From CAVPGH01 sp046726955 (GTDB lineage: Bacteria > Acidobacteriota > Vicinamibacteria > Fen-336), in NCBI GenBank assembly GCA_046726955.1, contig JBKPBQ010000615.1:1-14207 (forward strand): a stretch of DNA of 14,207 bases. The letters are read 5' to 3'. Numbering within the stretch: the first letter of the stretch is position 1; the number at the start of each line of letters is the position of its first letter. A model generated the notes under the pieces. It was not told where the DNA came from. It saw only the letters and a list, made by a program, of their open reading frames with translations, and did not search any database. The translations under genes and the position numbers were made by a program. This document shows positions 1-7,603 of the stretch, piece by piece.

Positions 1-1
1 C

Positions 2-421
2 GACCCGGAGACGCAGGTGATCATGCCCCGCATGCGCAGCGACATCGTCCCCATCCTCGAGCAGGTGGCGGCGGGCCAGCTCAAGGAGACGAAGATCGAC
101 TGGGCGAAGGAGCCCGCGGTCTGCATCGTCGTCGCCGCGAAAGGCTACCCCGACACGCCGGAGACGGGAAAACCCGTGAAGGGTCTCGAGACGCTCGCCG
201 GAGAGAACGACGTGGTCGTCTACCACGCGGCGACGGCGAACCGGGACGGCCAGGTCATGACCGTGGGCGGACGCGTGCTCGGAGTGACGGCGCTCGCGGC
301 GAACCTCGACGCCGCGGTCGCCCGCGCCTACGAGGCCGTGGGACGGATCACGTTCGACGGGATGTTCTACAGGAAGGACATCGGACAGCGGGCGCTCGCC
401 CGCCTGCACAGTCCCCGCTAG
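2..421 (+). CDS. purD: Phosphoribosylamine-glycine ligase (GARS), C-terminal part
   Basis: This is the 3' end of purD, which joins glycine to 5-phosphoribosylamine with ATP to give GAR, an early step of purine synthesis in the cytosol. The frame is already open at base 2, so the start and the ATP-grasp core lie outside the window; an internal GTG at 17 is not a real start. The visible roughly 139 residues match the family's C-terminal domain. VIMPRMRSDIVPILE comes first, then AVCIVVAAKGYP, then the G-L-E and VYHA stretch. GGRVLGVTALAANLDAA, AYEAVGRI and FYRKDIGQRAL close it. The frame ends at a TAG 13 bases before the stop of the convergent secreted-protein gene. No terminator hairpin with a T-run is visible in that gap. 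The identification rests on strong motif recognition. Confidence 0.93.
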   Translation, partial: DPETQVIMPRMRSDIVPILEQVAAGQLKETKIDWAKEPAVCIVVAAKGYPDTPETGKPVKGLETLAGENDVVVYHAATANRDGQVMTVGGRVLGVTALAANLDAAVARAYEAVGRITFDGMFYRKDIGQRALARLHSPR

Positions 422-434
422 CGGAAGCGCTCGC

Positions 435-1631
435 TCAGAACGTCGCGACCTGGTAGCGGAGCACGTCCACCACCGAGCCCACGGGGTGGGCGGCGCGCGG
501 CTCGAGCATCATCCCGTCCGTGTCCACGATCCCCGGCAGGAGCAAGAGCTCGACCACGCGCCCGGGCCGGAGCACGTCGCCGGGATCGACGACGAGCGCA
601 CGGTGGCCCCCGTCGTAGGTCACGCGGACCGCGGTGAACTCCCGGTCGCCCGGCTGCGGCCGCCCCGCGTAGCGCAGGACGACGCGGTCCTTGAAGCTGT
701 CCTCGTTCATGTCCTTGTTGAACTGGACCTGGAAGCGAATGGCCCGAGGCACCTCGCGGTCCCCGTCGAGGGGAAGCGCGAAGACCACGACCGGCGGAAC
801 CTTCGGCCTCTCCGGCGGGGGCAGCGTGGGCGAGGCCTGCGCCGTCACGGCCGCGTCCTTGGGCGGCGAGCCGAGAGAGACGGTGGAGGCCTGGATGTAC
901 ACCACCGGCCCCACCGAGGCCACGCGGCCCACGACCTCGATCCACTTTCCGGTGTCCCGCTTGAGCGACGCGTCGAGGGAGAAGCCGTCGCCCTTCGGCT
1001 TGCGGCCCGAGACCCAGACGGCGAAGAGGTCGTCCTTGATCACCCAGTCCGCACCCCGGCGCTGGCTGCGGCTCGGGAGGTCTCCGTAGAGGTTCTCGCC
1101 CCGGAACAGTCCCACCACGCGGACGACCTTGCCCTCGTACTTCCCGGGGTGCGTGACGAGGTCCTCGAGCCGGACGCTCTGGGCGGCCTTCTCCGCGGCC
1201 TTGTCGGCTTCCTTGTCCGGCGGCCCGATGTAGGCCCAGAAGAGGATCGCGTAGGGCGTCGTCCGGTCGGAGCTCTGGTCGGTGCTGTTGGCGAGGTTGC
1301 GCTGGCGGAAGACGCCCGTGATCTCGAACTCCTTGCCGAACCCCTTGCGCGCCTCCTGCTCGAACATGATCGAGATGTCGTTGATGGGCTGGACGATCAG
1401 GTAGTCGCCGAAGGTGTCCCGCAGCCTGTAGCTCTGGCGCATGTCCATCCCCATCTCGAGCTGGCCGTGGGTGCGCACGGCGCGATCGAGGTAGGAGTCC
1501 GGGTTGTGTAGGAGGTCGGAGAGGGCGACGTCCACCGGCTCGCCGAACTGCATCTCGTACTGGTTCATCTGCGCGGCGGCGGGGGTGGCGACGGCAGCGG
1601 CGAGGGCGAGGGCCAGCCAGAGGGCCTTCAT
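435..1631 (-). CDS. Secreted protein with duplicated N-terminal domain and C-terminal Ig-like domain
   Basis: I do not recognise a specific function. The 398-residue product starts with a clear signal peptide (MKALWLALALAAAVATPAAA, cleavage likely after Ala20), so it is exported. Two related stretches follow: ALSDLLHNPDSYLDRAVRTHG (from about 36, quoted in part here as residues 36-56) and a second copy from about 154 with LEDLVTHPGKYEGKVVRVVG. Each runs into beta-rich sequence, suggesting a duplicated OB-like fold. A Pro-rich linker (about 252-280) leads to a C-terminal domain (about 280-395). That domain has PLDGDREVP, FQVQFNKDMNEDSF and GIVDTDG, the pattern of bacterial Ig-like Big_5/SbsA domains. 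No catalytic motif is visible, so a structural or binding role in the periplasm or envelope is an inference. The start is supported by the signal peptide and by a TATACT box 6 bases upstream of the ATG, with no Shine-Dalgarno. It is divergent from the OPT transporter gene. Confidence 0.82.
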   Translation of the reverse strand: MKALWLALALAAAVATPAAAQMNQYEMQFGEPVDVALSDLLHNPDSYLDRAVRTHGQLEMGMDMRQSYRLRDTFGDYLIVQPINDISIMFEQEARKGFGKEFEITGVFRQRNLANSTDQSSDRTTPYAILFWAYIGPPDKEADKAAEKAAQSVRLEDLVTHPGKYEGKVVRVVGLFRGENLYGDLPSRSQRRGADWVIKDDLFAVWVSGRKPKGDGFSLDASLKRDTGKWIEVVGRVASVGPVVYIQASTVSLGSPPKDAAVTAQASPTLPPPERPKVPPVVVFALPLDGDREVPRAIRFQVQFNKDMNEDSFKDRVVLRYAGRPQPGDREFTAVRVTYDGGHRALVVDPGDVLRPGRVVELLLLPGIVDTDGMMLEPRAAHPVGSVVDVLRYQVATF

Positions 1632-1637
1632 GCTTCG

Positions 1638-1668
1638 AGTATAGGTCCGCGTCGCTGGTAGGGGTCAA
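1638..1668 (-). promoter_or_regulatory. Promoter of the secreted-protein gene (leaderless type)
   Basis: On the minus strand TTGACC (1668-1663) is followed after 19 bases by TATACT (1643-1638). Only six bases separate this -10 box from the ATG at 1631. Transcription would therefore begin at or very near the start codon, giving a leaderless mRNA. The 19-base spacer is longer than ideal, so the -10 box is more certain than the -35 box. Confidence 0.55.
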
Positions 1669-1679
1669 GGCCCCCTCCG

Positions 1680-1708
1680 TTGACGGGCCGGAGGGCGGTG
1701 GGTACGAT
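1680..1708 (+). promoter_or_regulatory. Promoter of the OPT transporter gene
   Basis: TTGACG (1680-1685), a 17-base spacer and TACGAT (1703-1708) form a good sigma-70-type promoter. Transcription would start near 1715 and give a leader of about 38 bases. That leader carries GGAGGA (1742-1747) at normal distance from the ATG at 1753. It lies back to back with the promoter of the minus-strand gene, whose -35 box ends 11 bases away. Confidence 0.6.
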
Positions 1709-1752
1709 CCGCGCACCCCACCCGGACTCAGAAACCCGAACGGAGGAGCAGC

Positions 1753-3912
<2,160 letters not shown>

Positions 3913-3919
3913 ACAACGA

Positions 3920-3948
3920 GCTGCGAACGCAGCCCGATTCACTCGGGC
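3920..3948. other. Tandem small hairpins just after the OPT stop codon
   Basis: GCTGCG/CGCAGC (3920-3925/3928-3933) forms a very tight inverted repeat. GCCCGA/TCGGGC (3932-3937/3943-3948, loop TTCAC) forms a 6-bp hairpin. They lie 8 to 36 bases after the OPT stop. No T-run follows on either strand, so they are not classical terminators; they may protect the 3' end of the OPT mRNA. The two overlap by two bases, so they cannot both form completely. Confidence 0.4.
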
Positions 3949-3964
3949 GAAGTGAGCGGGGGGT

Positions 3965-4017
3965 CTGGGGGGTGCGACCACCCTGGCTCTTCAGCCAGGG
4001 CAAGCAGCACCCCCCAG
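3965..4017. other. Large two-tier hairpin (11-bp outer and 8-bp inner stem)
   Basis: CTGGGGGGTGC (3965-3975) is the exact reverse complement of GCACCCCCCAG (4007-4017). Inside, CCCTGGCT (3981-3988) pairs with AGCCAGGG (3993-4000) across a 4-base loop. The two helices are separated by 5- and 6-base strands, making an asymmetric internal loop. It sits between the OPT stop and the minus-strand terminator. It could end or stabilise the OPT mRNA, or lie in read-through RNA from the minus-strand unit. No T-tract follows on either strand, so simple intrinsic termination is unlikely. Confidence 0.7.
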
Positions 4018-4021
4018 CCTC

Positions 4022-4058
4022 AAAGAAAAACCCCGGAGGGCTTTCCCACCCTCCGGGG
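4022..4058 (-). terminator. Intrinsic terminator of the small minus-strand transcript
   Basis: On the minus strand CCCCGGAGGG (4058-4049) and CCCTCCGGGG (4040-4031) form a perfect 10-bp stem with an 8-base loop. TTTTTCTTT follows directly (4030-4022). This is a textbook Rho-independent terminator oriented against the OPT gene. On the plus strand the A-run precedes the stem and no T-run follows, so its direction is clear. Confidence 0.9.
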
Positions 4059-4178
4059 CCGGTAAGCTGTTGGGATTCGCCAGGTTCGCCGCCTAGCGGC
4101 CTCCTTGGGACCCTACGTCAGACGCGGTCTAGGGGAGGCATCCAGCTGACAATCCAGTTGACCTCGCTCGGCTTTGAC

Positions 4179-4220
4179 CTAAGCGGCAGCCACCTCGCGG
4201 GGCTTGTTCCGGCTGTACAC
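4179..4220 (-). CDS. 13-residue small protein or leader peptide MYSRNKPREVAAA
   Basis: GTG at 4220 lies 7 bases after GGAGG (4232-4228), ideal spacing, and the frame runs to TAG at 4181-4179. The peptide would be MYSRNKPREVAAA: a basic/polar first half and an Ala-rich end. It has no signal peptide, membrane segment or Cys. It is not a typical amino-acid attenuator leader, because no codon is repeated for one scarce amino acid other than Ala. Translation is supported only by the outstanding ribosome-binding site. The alternative is that the site acts purely as RNA and the ORF is incidental. No function can be assigned. Confidence 0.5.
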   Translation of the reverse strand: MYSRNKPREVAAA

Positions 4221-4237
4221 TGGACCACCTCCTTTCT
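4220..4237 (-). promoter_or_regulatory. Hyper-extended Shine-Dalgarno sequence
   Basis: The minus strand reads AGAAAGGAGGTGGTCCAG. The usual bacterial 16S rRNA tail, CUGGAUCACCUCCUUUCU, can pair with all 18 bases; the only deviation is one G-U wobble. Ordinary ribosome-binding sites here pair over 5-6 bases or are absent. The site lies only about 5 bases from the predicted 5' end of the transcript and overlaps the GTG start by its last G. The window contains no 16S gene, so the host's own tail is assumed to be the conserved one. Confidence 0.8.
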
Positions 4238-4250
4238 CGCGTGGCGGCAG

Positions 4251-4278
4251 TGTATAAGTCGCTGAAGCGCACTGTCAA
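4251..4278 (-). promoter_or_regulatory. Strong promoter of the small minus-strand transcript
   Basis: On the minus strand a perfect TTGACA (4278-4273) is followed after 16 bases by TATACA (4256-4251). TACACT two bases further, with an 18-base spacer, is an alternative -10. GGGTTTTTCC just upstream of the -35 resembles an AT-rich upstream element. Predicted initiation is near 4242-4244. This is the best-matching promoter in the window, which suggests high constitutive expression. Confidence 0.75.
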
Positions 4279-4355
4279 GGAAAAACCCACAAGCCCTGGC
4301 GGTACCTGCATAAATCAGCCCCAAGGGTAGGGGAAGCGGGCGTGATCTGCGGCAC

Positions 4356-4384
4356 TTGACACCCCCTGGACCCCATGTTAGCGT
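4356..4384 (+). promoter_or_regulatory. Possible promoter of the MBL-fold gene
   Basis: TTGACA (4356-4361) is a perfect -35 box. After 17 bases comes TAGCGT (4379-4384), which keeps only the T-A-T framework of a -10 box. If active, the leader would be about 105 bases long and would contain the 9-bp hairpin at 4437-4462. Confidence 0.4.
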
Positions 4385-4436
4385 CCGATGGCTGGACGTT
4401 CTCCCAAACGTTGGATTATGAGACACTTCCGGCTCT

Positions 4437-4462
4437 GCCGCGGCCGGGGAAGGGGCCGCGGC
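4437..4462 (+). other. 9-bp GC hairpin in the leader of the MBL-fold gene
   Basis: GCCGCGGCC (4437-4445) is the exact reverse complement of GGCCGCGGC (4454-4462), with the 8-base loop GGGGAAGG. It ends 34 bases before the ATG at 4497. No T-run follows, so it is not a terminator. It may stabilise the mRNA or influence translation of a gene that lacks a recognisable Shine-Dalgarno. Confidence 0.5.
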
Positions 4463-4496
4463 GAAATGAGTGTGTGCCTGGCGACCCTCTGACACG

Positions 4497-5258
4497 ATGA
4501 AGCTCAGGGTTCTCGGCTGCTATGGCGGGAATACCCCCGGGCGGGGGATGACGTCGTTCCTCGTGAACGACTCTCTCGCGCTCGACGCGGGCTGGGTCTC
4601 GGGCGCGCTCACCCTCAAGGAGCAGGTCAGGGTCAAGGACGTGGTGATCTCCCACTCGCACCTGGACCACACGTGCTCGCTGCCCTTCCTCATCGACAAC
4701 AACTTCAGCTCCCCGGGGTTTTCGCTGCGCATCTTCGCGATTGCCGAGGTCATCGCGTCGATGAGGAACCACCTGTTCAACAATCTCACCTGGCCGGACT
4801 TCACCTGCCTGCCCAACGACCTCACCCCCGTCCTCAAGCTCGTGGAGGTCAAGCCGGAGGAGCCCTTCGAGATCAACGGCCTCAGCATCCGGGCCGTCCA
4901 CGTCTCGCACATCGTGCCCACCACCGGCTTCATCCTCGAGGACAAGGAGGGCGCCATCGCCTTCTCGAGCGATACCGGTCCGACCGAGCGCTTCTGGGAG
5001 GTGGTGAACTCCGTGAAGCGCCTGCGCGCCGTCATCACGGAGACGTCCTTCCCCAACGAGCTGCAGAGCCTCGCCGACGTCTCCGGCCACCTCACTCCGC
5101 AGCGGCTAGGGGACGAGCTCGAGAAGCTCAAGTCCGACGTGCCCGTCTTCCTCTACGGAGCGAAGCCCAAGCACCTGGAGACGATCCAGAAGCAGGTGCG
5201 CTCGCTGAAGCGCCGCGGTCTGCGGCTGCTCGTCCAGGGCAAGACCTACCGGTTTTAA
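4497..5258 (+). CDS. Metallo-beta-lactamase-fold hydrolase, class II cyclic-nucleotide phosphodiesterase-like
   Basis: The 253-residue cytosolic protein has the metallo-beta-lactamase fold. MKLRVLGCYGGN starts the first strand, and HSHLDH (53-58) is the HxHxDH metal motif. His138 (VSH), Asp159 (SSDTGPT), ETSFPN (182-187) and SGHLTP (196-201) follow. This order matches bacterial PDEase_II-type proteins, which hydrolyse 3',5'-cyclic nucleotides; related RNase Z-like hydrolases are the main alternative. In family members I recall, a His-x-Lys-Pro motif near the C-terminus supplies a late metal ligand. Here the place reads LYGAKP (219-224), with no His. ATG 4497 is chosen because the conserved strand begins there; an in-frame GTG at 4470 would add nine unconserved residues. 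Neither start has a clear Shine-Dalgarno. The gene overlaps the ftsX stop by four bases on opposite strands. Confidence 0.8.
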   Translation: MKLRVLGCYGGNTPGRGMTSFLVNDSLALDAGWVSGALTLKEQVRVKDVVISHSHLDHTCSLPFLIDNNFSSPGFSLRIFAIAEVIASMRNHLFNNLTWPDFTCLPNDLTPVLKLVEVKPEEPFEINGLSIRAVHVSHIVPTTGFILEDKEGAIAFSSDTGPTERFWEVVNSVKRLRAVITETSFPNELQSLADVSGHLTPQRLGDELEKLKSDVPVFLYGAKPKHLETIQKQVRSLKRRGLRLLVQGKTYRF

Positions 5259-6148
5259 ACCCGCACGCGGCGGAGGCTGACCAGGCTGCCCGCGATGCCG
5301 ACCGCCATCCCTCCGAGCACCAGAACGAGAACCAGATCGGACGGCAGAGTGAGGGGAGCCCGGCCGAGGAGGTCCGACGCTGCCATCAGGTCGCGACGGA
5401 GGAACCGGAAGGCGGTCCAGAGCAGCGCCACCGCGATCAGGCCCCCGAGGCCGCCCTGGATCATCCCCTCCGCCACGAACGGCCCCTTCACGTAGGCCTG
5501 CGTGGCGCCCACGAGACGCATGATGTCGAGCTCGTCCTCGCGCGCGTAGACCGTCAGCCGGATGACGTTCGAGATCGTGAACACGCCGGCGAGCACGAGG
5601 ATCCCTCCCAGGAAGGCGCCCGCTCCCCGCACGAGGCGGACGCCGGTGGAGAGGCGGTCGATCCAGAGAAGGTCGTACTGTGCCTCGCGCACGCCCGGGG
5701 CCTTCTCGAAGGCGGCGACGAGCCGCTCCACCTCGGCCGGCGACTGGTGACCCGGCCGGAGCGACACCTCGAGCGAGGCCGGGAAGGGATTCTCCCCCAG
5801 GTCCTCGGGCAGCGACCGCATGTCGCGGAAGAGGGCGCGGAACCGCTCGAGGGCCTCTCCGCGCGTGACGAGCACCTGGCTCTCCACCGCGGGGTCGTCC
5901 TTGAGCCGGTTCTCCAGGCTCGCCCGAACGCGGTCCTCGATGTGATCCTCGAGGAAGAACACGACCTGCACCTTCTGCGTCCACCGCGTGACGATGTCGT
6001 TCAGGCTGCTGGCCACGGCCAGGAAGGCCCCGAGCACGAAGAGGCTCACGGCGATCGTGCCCACGGAGAGCGCGTTGATGAGGCGGCTGCGCCAGAGGCT
6101 GGTCAGCGCTTCCTGGAAGAAGTATCCGAGGGCCCGCAGGAACGCCAT
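5255..6148 (-). CDS. ftsX: Cell division protein FtsX (ABC-type permease subunit)
   Basis: FtsX is the membrane half of FtsEX, which couples ATP hydrolysis to activation of peptidoglycan hydrolases at the division site. The 297-residue product has the FtsX layout. A cytoplasmic start (FFQEALTSLWRSRLINALSV) precedes the first membrane helix (about 25-48). An extracytoplasmic domain (about 55-165) follows, with VFFLEDHIEDRVRASLENRL and the PFPASLEV motif. Three C-terminal membrane helices come next, with the EDELDIMRLVGAT motif (212-224 region) between the first two. The length is normal. Its partner ftsE is not adjacent: udk on the opposite strand lies between them. The start is supported by the conserved N-terminus and a TATAAT box 11 bases upstream of the ATG; no Shine-Dalgarno is seen. 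The stop codon overlaps that of the convergent MBL-fold gene. Confidence 0.93.
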   Translation of the reverse strand: MAFLRALGYFFQEALTSLWRSRLINALSVGTIAVSLFVLGAFLAVASSLNDIVTRWTQKVQVVFFLEDHIEDRVRASLENRLKDDPAVESQVLVTRGEALERFRALFRDMRSLPEDLGENPFPASLEVSLRPGHQSPAEVERLVAAFEKAPGVREAQYDLLWIDRLSTGVRLVRGAGAFLGGILVLAGVFTISNVIRLTVYAREDELDIMRLVGATQAYVKGPFVAEGMIQGGLGGLIAVALLWTAFRFLRRDLMAASDLLGRAPLTLPSDLVLVLVLGGMAVGIAGSLVSLRRVRV

Positions 6149-6157
6149 GGACGGCCG

Positions 6158-6169
6158 GGATTATAATCC
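6158..6169. promoter_or_regulatory. Palindromic divergent promoter shared by ftsX and udk
   Basis: GGATTATAATCC is a perfect 12-base palindrome containing a consensus TATAAT on each strand: plus 6162-6167 and minus 6165-6160, overlapping by four bases. The udk ATG begins 8 bases after the plus box and the ftsX ATG 11 bases after the minus box, within a 27-base gap. Both mRNAs would be leaderless or nearly so. No good -35 box is visible on either side. Because the boxes overlap, the two directions should exclude each other. Confidence 0.65.
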
Positions 6170-6175
6170 GGCGCC

Positions 6176-6832
6176 ATGTCGGTGCTCGTGGGGATCGCGG
6201 GAGGCACGGGCTCGGGCAAGACCTCTTTCGCCCAGCGGATCCTCGACCGCATCGGGCCCGACCACTGCCTGATCGTCGCCCAGGACTCCTACTACAAGGA
6301 CGGCAGCGGGCTCGACGCCTCCGCCCAGGCCGCGATCAACTACGACCACCCCGACGCCTTCGACACGTCGCTGCTCGTCGAGGACCTGCGCGACCTGAAG
6401 GCCGGCCGCCCCGTCCCCTTCCTCACCTACGACCACGCCTCCTACGCGCGCAAGGTCCTGCCCGACCCCATCACCCCCCGCCCGGTCGTGATCCTCGAGG
6501 GGATCCTCGTCCTCGTCGAGGAGCCGCTGCGCCGGCTCATGGACATCAAGCTCTTCATCGACACCGACGCCGACGTACGCATCCTGCGCCGGCTCCAGCG
6601 CGACCTCAAGGAGCGGGGGCGCTCGTTCGAGTCCGTGCAGCGGCAGTACCTCGCCTCCGTGCGCCCCATGCACCTCGAGTTCGTGGAGCCCTCGAAGCGC
6701 TACGCGGACCTCATCGTCCCCGAGGGAGCCGAGAACGAGGTGGCGCTGGAGGCGGTGGTGGCGCGGATCAACGCCATGCTGCGGGCGGAGGCGGAGACGG
6801 CGGGCGAGCGGCGCGAGCGCCGCGCCCACTAG
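6176..6832 (+). CDS. udk: Uridine kinase (uridine/cytidine monophosphokinase)
   Basis: Uridine kinase phosphorylates uridine or cytidine to UMP or CMP in pyrimidine salvage. The 218-residue protein opens with VGIAGGTGSGKT, the P-loop at residues 9-16. AQDSYYKD and NYDHPDAFD (substrate-binding region), then FLTYDHASYAR, follow. VVILEGILVL (Walker B-like strand), KLFIDTDADVRILRRLQRD and ERGRSFESV complete the family pattern, with YADLIVPEG near the end. This is the Udk/PRK-like pattern at normal length. The start at 6176 puts the P-loop at its usual distance, and the TATAAT box 8 bases upstream implies a leaderless mRNA. It sits between ftsX and ftsE on the opposite strand, an unusual place with no evident link to division. 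The C-terminal tail is Arg/Glu-rich and unconserved. Confidence 0.94.
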   Translation: MSVLVGIAGGTGSGKTSFAQRILDRIGPDHCLIVAQDSYYKDGSGLDASAQAAINYDHPDAFDTSLLVEDLRDLKAGRPVPFLTYDHASYARKVLPDPITPRPVVILEGILVLVEEPLRRLMDIKLFIDTDADVRILRRLQRDLKERGRSFESVQRQYLASVRPMHLEFVEPSKRYADLIVPEGAENEVALEAVVARINAMLRAEAETAGERRERRAH

Positions 6833-6911
6833 TCTCGTAACGAAGTCGTGCCGGCGGGGGCGCGCGGCACTCGCTCGCGCGCTCCGCCTGAGGGGTCTCT
6901 GCCCAGGCTCG

Positions 6912-7568
<657 letters not shown>

Positions 7569-7584
7569 CGCCGGCGCGGCGGCG

Positions 7585-7592
7585 ATTATAGA
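7585..7592. promoter_or_regulatory. Overlapping divergent -10 boxes of ftsE and the YheT-type gene
   Basis: ATTATAGA contains TATAAT on the minus strand (7590-7585) for ftsE, whose ATG begins 16 bases later. It also contains TATAGA on the plus strand (7587-7592), 11 bases before the hydrolase ATG at 7604. The layout repeats the ftsX/udk region. No convincing -35 box is seen on either strand, so the plus-strand assignment is the weaker one. Confidence 0.5.
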
Positions 7593-7603
7593 CGGTGCAC
7601 GCC

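Larger units (their letters stand above)
4022..4243 (-). ncRNA. Free-standing small transcript of about 220 nt with hyper-Shine-Dalgarno and 13-codon ORF; unknown family
   Basis: A consensus-like promoter (4251-4278) and a perfect intrinsic terminator (4022-4058) bracket this minus-strand unit, so it should make a discrete RNA of roughly 220 nt. The 5' end carries an 18-base Shine-Dalgarno-like sequence (4237-4220) followed by a 13-codon ORF (4220-4179). The rest is non-coding and can fold. CTGGATGCCTCC (4145-4134) can pair with GGAGGTGGTCCAG (4232-4220). Alternatively GCCTCC (4139-4134) pairs with GGAGGC (4104-4099), with AGAC/GTCT (4130-4127/4123-4120) inside. A small hairpin GCCGC-TAG-GCGGC spans 4100-4088. 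AGGTCAA and CTGGAT each occur twice. I see no match to 6S, tmRNA, RNase P, SRP RNA or a riboswitch I know. It could be a regulatory RNA, a leader-peptide mRNA, or both. Confidence 0.65.

Noticed and set aside
4205..4240. Fragment of a 16S rRNA 3' end on the plus strand (GGACCACCTCCTTTCT)
   Set aside because: The sequence upstream lacks the conserved helix-45 and GGTAACCG region. The promoter, spacing to a GTG and terminator all point to the minus strand, where it is a ribosome-binding site.
4129..4311. 60-codon minus-strand ORF overlapping the small transcript
   Set aside because: It starts upstream of the predicted transcription start, has no ribosome-binding site, and uses a different frame from the GTG that the strong site serves.
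4118..4495. 125-codon minus-strand ORF upstream of and through the small transcript
   Set aside because: It begins inside the leader of the MBL-fold gene, crosses the strong promoter at 4251-4278, has no recognisable domain, and has unconvincing composition.
6848..6870. GTGCCG/CGGCAC hairpin between udk and ftsE as a terminator
   Set aside because: It has only six base pairs, an 11-base loop and no T-run on either strand. It is expected by chance in sequence this rich in GC.
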